In this document: in pieces, positions 1-6,315 of the stretch | Numbering within the stretch: position 1 is the first letter of the stretch | Layout: every line of letters begins with the position of its first letter | DNA from: DATLYH01 sp035575035 | GTDB lineage: Bacteria > Planctomycetota > Planctomycetia > Gemmatales > Gemmataceae | Assembly: GCA_035575035.1 (NCBI GenBank) | Contig: DATLYH010000005.1 | Coordinates: forward strand, 1 to 21,828 | Reading direction: 5' to 3' | DNA: 21,828 nucleotides | The notes under the pieces: model-generated | What the model was told of the DNA's origin: nothing | Seen by the model: the letters and a program-made list of their open reading frames with translations, nothing else | Database searches by the model: none | Translations under genes and position numbers: made by a program

Positions 1-229
1 GCTCATTGATCTTGATCTTGCCGATAGGCGAGCCGATGGCGCTGAGGCGGAAGCCTTGCCGGTCGAGCAGCGACTTCAGTTCATTGACCTGGAGGTCGCT
101 CAGATCGAGCACGTTGGTCTTGTGGATCGACCGCAGCTCAAGGTGCCGGATGCCGCATTGCTTGAGCACCTCGACTTGCAGGAGCGGGTCGGGATGGATT
201 TCATCGGCGAACGCGGAGAGTGTGAACAT
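1..229 (-). CDS. Sugar-phosphate isomerase/epimerase-like protein, 5' part only
   Basis: Only the first 76 codons lie in the window; the gene runs off the left edge. The peptide starts MFTLSAFADEIHPDPLLQ and continues with CGIRHLELRS and GFRLSAIGSPIGKI. This is the first beta-alpha units of a xylose-isomerase-like TIM barrel (AP endonuclease family 2): an opening beta strand with 'SAFADEI', a helix with 'L..Q.EVLK..GI', the 'ELRS' strand that carries metal or substrate ligands in the family, and a strand ending 'SAIGSPIGK'. Such proteins act on keto- or phospho-sugars, but substrate cannot be told from this part. The ATG at 229 is the natural start because the barrel begins at once; no strong Shine-Dalgarno is seen before it. 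It is last in a minus-strand row after the small membrane protein (43 nt gap) and the helicase. Confidence 0.75.
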   Translation of the reverse strand, partial: MFTLSAFADEIHPDPLLQVEVLKQCGIRHLELRSIHKTNVLDLSDLQVNELKSLLDRQGFRLSAIGSPIGKIKINE

Positions 230-272
230 GGCGGGTGCAACCGACAAGGACCTTGAAGTACGTATCCGGGAG

Positions 273-482
273 CTACTTCTTGCGGGTAAATTTGATGACC
301 TGGACAACGACCGCTCCGACGATGCCGACGAAGCTGACCCCAAGCCGGAAGAGGAGTTGGGGAAACGTTTTCGTGGGGCTCATGAACCAGAGGAGGGCCC
401 CGACCCCCAGTAAAACCAGGAAGAATATCTCCAGGACCTGGAGCAGGTCGCGGTTCGGTTCGTTGTCCTTGGCCATTTTCAT
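273..482 (-). CDS. Small two-helix membrane protein (69 aa), function unknown
   Basis: I do not recognise a family. The start at 482 is chosen because a GGAGG lies 8 nt before it on the minus strand; an ATG two codons later (476) is an alternative, and a longer reading to 548 has no ribosome site. The protein has a short charged N-terminus (KMAKDNEPNRD), a hydrophobic helix at about residues 15-33 (LLQVLEIFFLVLLGVGALLWF), a short loop with SPTKTFPQ, a second helix at about 42-62 (LLFRLGVSFVGIVGAVVVQVI) and a basic tail KFTRKK. This is a hairpin membrane protein with both ends probably cytoplasmic. It sits between the helicase (75 nt upstream) and the isomerase-like gene and may be co-transcribed with them. 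Confidence 0.65.
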   Translation of the reverse strand: MKMAKDNEPNRDLLQVLEIFFLVLLGVGALLWFMSPTKTFPQLLFRLGVSFVGIVGAVVVQVIKFTRKK

Positions 483-557
483 ATCCCCTTCCTCCATCTC
501 GGTCCCGTGCCGACAGGAGATCGGCGGAGGAAGTCTTCCGTGGTCCATCGTACGGAT

Positions 558-2795
558 TCAGTCCCGGCGGACAATCGTCAGCTGGACCTTGTCCACGATG
601 AAAGTCTTCTCGCCGGCCGTGGGGAAGCGAATCTTGATTCTGCGCAGGGCGCCGTAGCCGCTCAGGTCGGTGATCTGACCCATCCCGTACTTCTCGTGGC
701 GGACCAGCATACCGACGGCGTAGCCGTCGCTGTCCGGGAGCGCGGCCTCCCCCTTCTTCCGCAGCCGGATGCCGGCGTCGCGCCAGCCTTCCTCGGCCGC
801 CTCGCCGCCGCTGCGCCACTCGTCGATGGCCCGGGCCGTGCCGGCGCCGCTGGCCGACAGGTCCACGAACTCCGTGGCATCCTCGGGCAACTCCCCCAGG
901 AACATGCTCGGCACCGCGTAGAGCGTCTGGCCGCGGAACTCGCGCAGCCGGGCGTGGCTCAGGTATAGCTCCTCTTTGGCCCGCGTCATGCCGACGAAGG
1001 CTAGCCGCCGCTCCTCCTCCAATTCATCGGGGTCGGAGCTGTTCAGGCTCCGCTCGTGCGGCAGGATCCGCTCCTCGACCGCCGCCATGTAGACCACCGG
1101 AAACTCCAGCCCCTTGGCCGAGTGCAGGGTCATGATCGAGACGCAATCCTGGCGCTCGTCCCAGCTATCCACATCGCTGGCCAGAGTAATGTTCTCCAGG
1201 AAGTCGGCAATGGTCCGGGTCGGGTCTTCGGCGGCGAACTGCCGGGCGGCGGTGATCAGCTCTTCGATGTTGGCCAGCCGTTCCTGGTCCTCGGGGTCCT
1301 TGCTGTCCTTGAGCATCGCCCGGTAGCCGCTGCGGTCGAGGACCTGGCGGATGACTTCGTCAGGCGGCGCGTCAGCCAGGCGGCCCAGGTCGCGCATCAG
1401 CTGGGCAAACTCGCGCAGGCCGGCAGCGGCTTTCCCCTTGATGAAGGGGATCTTAGCCACGTCGGCGGCGGCCGCCAGCAGGCTCAGCTCGCGCGGCTCG
1501 GCGTAAGCGCGGAGATGCTCCAGCGACACCTTGCCGATACCGCGGGCCGGCTCATTGACCACGCGCAAAAACGACAGATCGTCACGCGGGTTGACCAGCA
1601 GCCGCAGATACGCCAGCACGTCGCGGTTCTCCTTGCGCTCGAAGAACGCCAGGCCGCGGACCATCTGGAAGGGGACACGGTGCTTGACGAAAGCTTGCTC
1701 CAGGGCGCGCGACAGGGCATTGATACGGATGAAGACAGCGAAATCGCGGTAACTGCGGCCCTGGTTCTGGACCGCATCGCGGATGCGCCGGGCCAGCCCC
1801 TCGGCCTCGTCCTGGCCGGTCTCGAAGGTGAGCACGGTGACGGGCCGGCCGGTCGGGTTGTCGGTGACCAGGTCCTTGGGCTTGCGGCGGCGGTTGTGAG
1901 CGATCAGGTGGCTGGCCGCCCGGAGGATGAGTTTCGTGCTGCGGTAGTTGCGCTCCAGCGTCAGCACCCGAGCATGGGGAAAATCGCGCTCGAAATCGAG
2001 GATGTTGCGGATGTCGGAGCCGCGCCAGCCGTAAATCGATTGATCCGGGTCCCCGACCACGCACAGGTTCGGATGGTCAATCGACAGGCTGCGGGCGATG
2101 GCATATTGGGCATAATTGGTGTCCTGGTACTCGTCGATGAGCACGAAGCGGAAGCGGGCGTCGAGTTCGGCCCGCAATTCCGGGTCGTGCTTCAGCGCCA
2201 GCGCCGGCCACAGCAGCAAGTCGTCGAAGTCCAGGGCGTTCGACTCGCGCAGCCGCTTCTCATAGACCGGGTAGACACGGGCCACCGTCTGGCTAAAGAA
2301 GTCGGTCGCCTTCTCGGCGTAGCGCTCGGGGCCGAGCAGCTGGTTCTTGGCCTTGCTGATAGCCGCCTCGATCCGCTCCGGCGTGAAGCGGACGTTGTCG
2401 ATCCCGGCCTCCTCCAAGGCCGATTTGATTAGCCGGGCGCGGTCGCTCTGGTCGTAGATGGTGAAGTTGCGGTCCAGGCCGAGGCGGTCGGCGTACTGGC
2501 GGAGCAGGCGGGCGCCGAGGCTATGGAAGGTGCTGATCCAGACCCGGCTGCCGGGCACCAGGGCCTCGACGCGCTGCCGCATCTCGCCGGCCGCCTTGTT
2601 GGTGAAAGTGATGGCCAGGATGTGGTAGGGCTTGATGCCTTGCGCCAGTAGCCAGGCGACGCGGCGGGTGATGACGCGTGTCTTGCCGCTACCGGCGCCG
2701 GCCAGGATGAGCAGCGGCCCCTCGAAGTGGGTGACGGCCTCGCGCTGGGCCGGGGTCAGATCAGCCAGCAGATCATACTCCGCACCGAACGGCAT
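558..2795 (-). CDS. pcrA: UvrD/PcrA-type superfamily 1 DNA helicase
   Basis: ATP-dependent 3'-5' DNA helicase of the UvrD/Rep/PcrA family, which unwinds DNA in nucleotide excision and mismatch repair and clears stalled forks and RecA filaments. All helicase motifs are visible: Q-motif region LTPAQREAV (13-21), Walker A AGAGSGKT (32-39), motif Ia ITFTNKAAGEM (62-72), Walker B LIDEYQDTN (219-227), motif III GDPDQSIYGWRGS (248-260), motif IV ERNYRST (281-287), motif V TLHSAKGLEFPVVY and motif VI VGMTRAKEELYLSHA. The last 55 residues (VGMLVRHEKYGMGQI...IKIRFPTAGEKTF) form the Tudor-like domain that in PcrA binds RNA polymerase, so the protein is full length (745 aa). The start at 2795 is 12 residues ahead of the Q-motif. 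It is transcribed divergently from the CsrA-REC gene. UvrD and PcrA cannot be told apart here. Confidence 0.96.
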   Translation of the reverse strand: MPFGAEYDLLADLTPAQREAVTHFEGPLLILAGAGSGKTRVITRRVAWLLAQGIKPYHILAITFTNKAAGEMRQRVEALVPGSRVWISTFHSLGARLLRQYADRLGLDRNFTIYDQSDRARLIKSALEEAGIDNVRFTPERIEAAISKAKNQLLGPERYAEKATDFFSQTVARVYPVYEKRLRESNALDFDDLLLWPALALKHDPELRAELDARFRFVLIDEYQDTNYAQYAIARSLSIDHPNLCVVGDPDQSIYGWRGSDIRNILDFERDFPHARVLTLERNYRSTKLILRAASHLIAHNRRRKPKDLVTDNPTGRPVTVLTFETGQDEAEGLARRIRDAVQNQGRSYRDFAVFIRINALSRALEQAFVKHRVPFQMVRGLAFFERKENRDVLAYLRLLVNPRDDLSFLRVVNEPARGIGKVSLEHLRAYAEPRELSLLAAAADVAKIPFIKGKAAAGLREFAQLMRDLGRLADAPPDEVIRQVLDRSGYRAMLKDSKDPEDQERLANIEELITAARQFAAEDPTRTIADFLENITLASDVDSWDERQDCVSIMTLHSAKGLEFPVVYMAAVEERILPHERSLNSSDPDELEEERRLAFVGMTRAKEELYLSHARLREFRGQTLYAVPSMFLGELPEDATEFVDLSASGAGTARAIDEWRSGGEAAEEGWRDAGIRLRKKGEAALPDSDGYAVGMLVRHEKYGMGQITDLSGYGALRRIKIRFPTAGEKTFIVDKVQLTIVRRD

Positions 2796-3144
2796 AGCAG
2801 CTCCCCCAACGGACCTTGTTCCTGGCTCATGGACTGGTTTTCCATCCCAGCCCGCGCAGCGATCATGCCCACCGTATTGCTTGGGCCGGTTCTTTCAAGC
2901 GGTGTTTGTGCGGCGGTTCGGCCCTGAGGGGCTTTGCCCGCCGGGACCGTCCCGGTCGCGTGGCGCCGTCTACGTATTCTACCGCATTCGGGAACAGCCG
3001 CCTCACAGATCGCCGGTACGCGAAGTGTACCGGGCCGCTCTCCAGGGCATTCCTTGTCAACATCGGTAAAGCGAGGGCGACTGGCGGATTGACACCCGAC
3101 GGCAGCGGCCAGGACGATTTCGGCCTTGACCGGTTCGGCCAACC
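2796..3144. other. Intergenic stretch between divergent helicase and CsrA-REC genes
   Basis: No gene is supported here: reading frames on both strands give proline/arginine-rich peptides with no ribosome site or recognisable domain. The stretch must hold the helicase promoter on the minus strand. A TAGAAT -10-like hexamer (minus strand, 2976-2981) is the best box I see, but it has no convincing -35 partner. The GC-rich segment near 2915-2965 is rich in small inverted repeats of the kind seen between planctomycete genes. Confidence 0.5.
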
Positions 3145-3161
3145 TTTGTAACTATTACAAA
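3126..3161 (+). promoter_or_regulatory. Candidate promoter with a perfect palindromic operator
   Basis: The 17-mer TTTGTAACTATTACAAA at 3145-3161 is a perfect inverted repeat (7-nt arms, 3-nt spacer), unusually AT-rich for this genome. Such sites are typical of dimeric HTH repressors or activators. A -35-like TTGACC lies at 3126-3131; 17 nt later the palindrome itself supplies TAACTA, a poor -10 match. The position, about 145 nt before the CsrA-REC start, fits control of that gene. The palindrome is directly visible; the promoter assignment is an inference. Confidence 0.4.
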
Positions 3162-3181
3162 CCACTGTAGGCATCCGACCC

Positions 3182-3195
3182 GAGGAAGGATCCTC
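3182..3195 (+). promoter_or_regulatory. CsrA-type RNA-binding hairpin in the leader of the CsrA-fusion gene
   Basis: GAGGA-AGGA-TCCTC forms a 5-bp stem that presents AGGA as the loop. The central AAGGAU matches the core of the known CsrA target (ARGGAU with GGA in a hairpin loop). A second GGA is at 3212-3214 and a third lies in the Shine-Dalgarno AAGGAG (3291-3296) of the downstream gene. Several GGA sites, one covering the ribosome site, is the classical arrangement for CsrA repression, here in front of a gene that itself encodes a CsrA domain. The hairpin also overlaps the likely ribosome site of an 11-codon leader frame (ATG 3196, stop 3229-3231). Confidence 0.5.
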
Positions 3196-3305
3196 ATGCC
3201 GTCCCAAGAGGGGAGTCATGCCAGCTGCTGAAGTAACCTCAAGGTAGGGGCACCGCAGTCGCTCTGTCCCGGCGGCTGCGGTGGCGCACGAAAGGAGACC
3301 CATCC

Positions 3306-4046
3306 ATGCTCGTACTGTCGCGCCGTTGGGGACAACGAATCCTTTTCCCCCATTTGGGCATCTCGGTCCAGGTCCTGTCTAGCCGCAGTTCCACGGTGCG
3401 TCTCGGCATCGAGGCGCCGCCGAATGTGAGCGTCGTTCGGGAAGAACTCGCAACCGTCGCAGCGCCCCCAGCGGCTGGGGCCCGGGGAGAGAGCCGGATC
3501 AGCCATGACCTACGCGGCCGGCTGAATACGCTGGCCATGTCCCTGCATGTCGTCGAAAAACAGCTGAAGGCCGGGCTGACAGCGGAGGCCGAACGTACCC
3601 TCCAAGAGGCCCAGGAATTCCTTGAGGCGCTGCCCGCCAAGATCGATTCGTCCCGGCCAGACGGGTCGCACCGACCGATCAATGCCTTGCTGGTCGAGGA
3701 CAATCCTAACGAGGAAGCGCTGCTCTCCAGTTACCTGCGCCTGAGCGGCTTCCGGGTCGAGACTGTCCACGACGGTTACGAGGCCCTGGAGTTCCTGGCT
3801 GGCCATGAGCGGCCCGATTTCCTTTTGCTGGACATGCGGTTGCCCCGCTGCGACGGCCCGGCAACGGTGGCAGCCATCCGTCAGAATCCGGCATATCGAG
3901 GGCTGAGAATCTTTGCGGTCACCGGCGGCACGCCGGCTGAGTTTAACCTCCCCAGCGGCGAGGCCGGCGTGGACGCTTGGTTCCAGAAGCCCCTCAACCC
4001 CAAACGGATCGTGGAGGCCATGAGCGCCGCGGTCGGAAGAAACTAA
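3306..4046 (+). CDS. CsrA - DHp-like helix - receiver domain fusion regulator
   Basis: Residues 1-50 (MLVLSRRWGQRI ... GIEAPPNVSVVREEL) are a CsrA/RsmA domain with the key RNA-contact residues L4, R6, R7 and R45 (Arg44 of E. coli CsrA; the preceding His is Val here). A linker rich in Ala/Pro follows. Residues 62-112 are helical, starting SRISHDLRGRLNTL, which resembles the H-box of histidine-kinase DHp domains (H67), with no ATPase domain. Residues 125-245 are a complete receiver domain: acidic pair E131/D132, phospho-acceptor D176 in LLLDMRLP, T206 and K228 in FQKPLNP. CsrA proteins are normally about 60-70 aa, so this is a true fusion. The start is fixed by the CsrA N-terminus and an AAGGAG 9 nt upstream. 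Known of the families: CsrA dimers bind GGA in mRNA leaders; receivers switch on phosphorylation. Inferred: a phosphorylation-gated mRNA-binding regulator, probably dimeric through both CsrA and the helices. No partner kinase gene adjoins. Confidence 0.88.
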   Translation: MLVLSRRWGQRILFPHLGISVQVLSSRSSTVRLGIEAPPNVSVVREELATVAAPPAAGARGESRISHDLRGRLNTLAMSLHVVEKQLKAGLTAEAERTLQEAQEFLEALPAKIDSSRPDGSHRPINALLVEDNPNEEALLSSYLRLSGFRVETVHDGYEALEFLAGHERPDFLLLDMRLPRCDGPATVAAIRQNPAYRGLRIFAVTGGTPAEFNLPSGEAGVDAWFQKPLNPKRIVEAMSAAVGRN

Positions 4047-4070
4047 ACACCAACAGGCAGGTATTGCTCA

Positions 4071-4180
4071 GAGCCCGGAGTGCGAGCGCGGGGAGCGTCA
4101 CCCGTCGCTGACGCTCCGGGCTCGGATGACCGAGTCGCTGATGCTCCGGGCTCGGATGACCCGGTCGCTAGGGCTCCCCC
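4071..4180. repeat. GAGCCCGGAG palindromic element with 30-bp tandem units
   Basis: A left arm GAGCCCGGAGTGCGAGCG (4071-4088) faces inverted copies CGCTGACGCTCCGGGCTC. The right-hand copy is tandemly repeated with a 30-nt period: units begin GTCGCTGACGCTCCGGGCTC at 4104 and GTCGCTGATGCTCCGGGCTC at 4134, and a decayed third begins at 4164. The same core appears as a clean inverted repeat at 6124-6180, so this is a dispersed REP-like family. Lying 25 nt past the CsrA-REC stop, it can fold into a transcript-ending hairpin, but it has no T-run. Confidence 0.75.
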
Positions 4181-4770
4181 CCGACCTTGCCGGAGGTGTC
4201 CACCACGAACTGGCCCGGCGCCGGGCCACTTCAAGGCCGGGTCCGGAAGACTGCGGAGCCACTAGCACGGGCACGGGCGCGTCCCCGGCTGACGGTTTCC
4301 TCAGAGAGATCCAAAGCCGCAGTGAGGGCCTGCTGCTACCCCCTTGCTGCTGCAGGCGTAACGTCCGCAACCTTCGCCATTCCCAGCAGTCCTCGGGAAC
4401 CCAGTCAAATGCTCCCCCACCGTTATTCGATGGCGCAAAAAGTTCGATCGAACTTGCGCAGCGCTCAGTAGAATGCGCTTACCTGCCCCTCGTCTTAGAT
4501 CATTCCCGGGATGGGCAAAGCGTGGCCCCGACCAGCACTTCCGGGGGATCCGCGCCGTCGAGTCATTACCCGGCTAGCTCTTAGGCTTTCATCCGCTGCT
4601 GGCAAATTTCAACGTGGGCCTGATCCCGGGCTGGCTTTTCCGCCTTTTTCCCTCTCTGGCCGGCAGCGCGCCGTTCCATGTTCTACACTTGGGCAGTCAT
4701 TGGTCATGCTTGCCGCATTGTCTCGGTTGACCTGGCAGGCTGCCCTTTTGCTCCCCGAAGGGTTGACACG
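4181..4770. other. Long leader/intergenic region before the kinase gene
   Basis: About 590 nt without a supported gene. Besides the palindrome and -10 box at 4440-4474, I see only short C-rich tracts. A reading frame 4511-4774 ends in an ATGA overlap with the kinase start. It encodes a low-complexity Arg/Pro/Leu peptide with no ribosome site, so I do not call it. If the 4469 box is a real promoter, the kinase mRNA has a leader of nearly 290 nt. Confidence 0.45.
4440..4474 (+). promoter_or_regulatory. 16-bp perfect palindrome beside a TAGAAT -10 box
   Basis: AAGTTCGATCGAACTT (4440-4455) is its own reverse complement over 16 bp and is flanked by GCGCA and TGCGC. A TAGAAT hexamer (5 of 6 matches to the sigma-70 -10) follows at 4469-4474, so the palindrome covers the place where a -35 box would be. 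No good -35 hexamer is present. This suggests an activator- or repressor-controlled promoter reading towards the kinase. The palindrome is seen; the regulatory role is inferred. Confidence 0.4.
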
Positions 4771-6057
4771 ATGAACCATCACGTCGCCACTTCTCTGTCC
4801 GACCGTATCCTGATGGCCCGGCTGCTCGACCCGGAGACGTTGGCCATCGCCCGTACCGCGGTCAGCAACAACGAGGAACGGCTAGCCCATTATCTGGTCC
4901 GCGAGGGACTGCTAACGGCATATCAGGTGCGGCAGCTCCGTGCCGGGGCCACCAAGTTCCACGTTGACAAATACGTCATCGTGGACTACATCGGCCGCGG
5001 CGGCAACGCCATCGTCTTCAAGGCCCGCCACACCTTGCTGCCGCAGCGCTATGTCGCCCTCAAGACGTTCGACACCCGCGACCTGCACCATGACCAGGAG
5101 TCGCTGGCCCGCTTCCGTCGTGAGATCGACATCGTCGCCCGCATGGACCACCCCAACGTGGTGCGGGCCCTCGACGTTCTCCGCACGCGGCGGCAGATCT
5201 TCCTGGTACTGGAGTACATCGAGGGGAAAGACCTCGGCACCCTGGTCAAGCAGCGCGGCCCGCTGCCGGTGGCCGAGGCGGTTGATTACGCAGTGCAGGC
5301 AGCCCGCGGCCTGGCCTACGCCCACCGTTGTGGCATCGTCCATCGCGATCTGAAGCCGGCCAACCTGCTGCTCACCCGCGACAACGTGGTTAAGCTGTCC
5401 GACCTAGGGCTGGCCCGTTTCCTGGCCCACGGGCCCGACGCCGAGCTGACCATGAAGGGGCAGTGCCTGGGGACGCCGGAGTTCATGGCTCCCGAGCAGG
5501 CTGAGGATGCCCGCCAGGCCGACACGCGCAGCGACCTGTATAGCCTGGGGGGCACGCTCTTCCACTTGCTGACGGCGGAGCTGCCGGTCCGCGGCAGTAG
5601 CCAGCTACAACGGCTGCAACAGCTGCTTAGCCGTCCGCCGCAGCCGCTGCTCGAGGTCCGGCCCGACGTGCCGCCCGGTCTGGCCGCCGTGGTGGACCGG
5701 CTGCGGGCCCGCAACCCCGCCGACCGCCCCGCCACCGCCGAGGAGGTGATCGCGCTTCTGGAGCCGTTCCTATCCCAGACCCAGGCCGAGGACCCACGGA
5801 GCTGGGACGGCCGCCGCAAGGCTGAGCTGGTCCTGGCCGTGCTCCGGGGCCAGCTTACCGCGGCCGATGCCTGCAAGCAGTACGGCCTGGAGCCAACCGA
5901 GTTCGACGACTGGAAAGAACGCTTCCTCGAAGGCGCCCGCCGAGCGCTGGAAACGACGGGCGGACTCGTCGAGAAACTCTCTGAGCTGAATACCCGGATC
6001 TGCAACCAGGCGACCGAAATCGAAAACCTCAAGAAGCTGCTCGGCCAACCCGCGTAG
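4771..6057 (+). CDS. Soluble Ser/Thr protein kinase with C-terminal transposase-like HTH and coiled coil
   Basis: Residues 1-65 hold the planctomycete kinase leader domain (NEERLAHYLVREGLLTAYQVRQLRAG). Residues 67-335 are a Hanks-type kinase: glycine loop GRGGNAIV (75-82), catalytic Lys98, helix-C Glu118, HRDLKPAN (191-198), DLG instead of DFG (211-213), and GTPEFMAPEQ (234-243). There is no transmembrane segment or sensor domain. Residues 348-394 (RRKAELVLAVLRGQLTAADA / CKQYGLEPTEFDDWKERFLE) match the helix-turn-helix of IS3-type OrfA transposase subunits, followed by a heptad-rich stretch VEKLSELNTRI...IENLKKLLG (399-425), like the OrfA leucine zipper. The start at 4771 has GAAGGG 9 nt upstream and drops a 31-residue unsupported extension. 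Inference: a cytoplasmic, dimeric kinase that may bind DNA. It stands alone, with repeat elements on both sides. Confidence 0.93.
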   Translation: MNHHVATSLSDRILMARLLDPETLAIARTAVSNNEERLAHYLVREGLLTAYQVRQLRAGATKFHVDKYVIVDYIGRGGNAIVFKARHTLLPQRYVALKTFDTRDLHHDQESLARFRREIDIVARMDHPNVVRALDVLRTRRQIFLVLEYIEGKDLGTLVKQRGPLPVAEAVDYAVQAARGLAYAHRCGIVHRDLKPANLLLTRDNVVKLSDLGLARFLAHGPDAELTMKGQCLGTPEFMAPEQAEDARQADTRSDLYSLGGTLFHLLTAELPVRGSSQLQRLQQLLSRPPQPLLEVRPDVPPGLAAVVDRLRARNPADRPATAEEVIALLEPFLSQTQAEDPRSWDGRRKAELVLAVLRGQLTAADACKQYGLEPTEFDDWKERFLEGARRALETTGGLVEKLSELNTRICNQATEIENLKKLLGQPA

Positions 6058-6123
6058 ACCTTCTCGAATGGACCAATCGTTCCATCGTTGACCGATGCCA
6101 GCGGTGAGAGCGACTTATTATCG

Positions 6124-6180
6124 GAGCCCGGAGCGTGAGCGACAGGTCAGACCTTACCCCGCCGCGGACGCTCCGGGCTC
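6124..6180. repeat. Inverted repeat of the GAGCCCGGAGCGT family
   Basis: GAGCCCGGAGCGT (6124-6136) and its exact complement ACGCTCCGGGCTC (6168-6180) form a 13-bp stem around a 31-nt loop. It is the same core as the repeat at 4071-4180, so the two copies bracket the kinase gene. It lies 66 nt after the kinase stop and may stop transcription or stabilise the 3' end, though no T-run follows. Confidence 0.75.
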
Positions 6181-6240
6181 TGGGGGATTGAAACTGCTGC
6201 TTAACGGGAAAAACCACTTCCCTCTCGCCGCGCCGCTGCT

Positions 6241-6258
6241 TATACTCAATCCCATAAT
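6241..6258 (+). promoter_or_regulatory. Possible -10 boxes for the DUF1549 operon
   Basis: TATACT (6241-6246) and CATAAT (6253-6258) each match five of six bases of the -10 consensus in an otherwise GC-rich stretch, 58-75 nt before the DUF1549/DUF1553 start. No clear -35 is found for either, so this is only a plausible promoter position. Confidence 0.3.
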
Positions 6259-6315
6259 TGCCTGCCCCCAACCTCGCCCCCTGCCTTGCCCGGTTTCTTG
6301 AGGAGTGACAAACCC

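Noticed and set aside
1056..2432. 458-codon plus-strand frame antisense to the helicase
   Set aside because: It is the shadow of the helicase reading frame in GC-rich DNA; its peptide has no domain.
4104..4180. 30-nt tandem units resembling the start of a CRISPR array
   Set aside because: The units are contiguous with no spacers, decay after two copies and share the palindromic core of the dispersed element at 6124-6180.
4678..4770. Longer N-terminus for the kinase from ATG 4678
   Set aside because: The extra 31 residues are unlike planctomycete kinases, whereas ATG 4771 has a Shine-Dalgarno-like GAAGGG and opens directly into the known leader domain.
4511..4774. 87-codon frame ending with an ATGA overlap on the kinase start
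   Set aside because: No ribosome site, low-complexity Arg/Pro/Leu composition and no recognisable domain; the overlap is probably chance.
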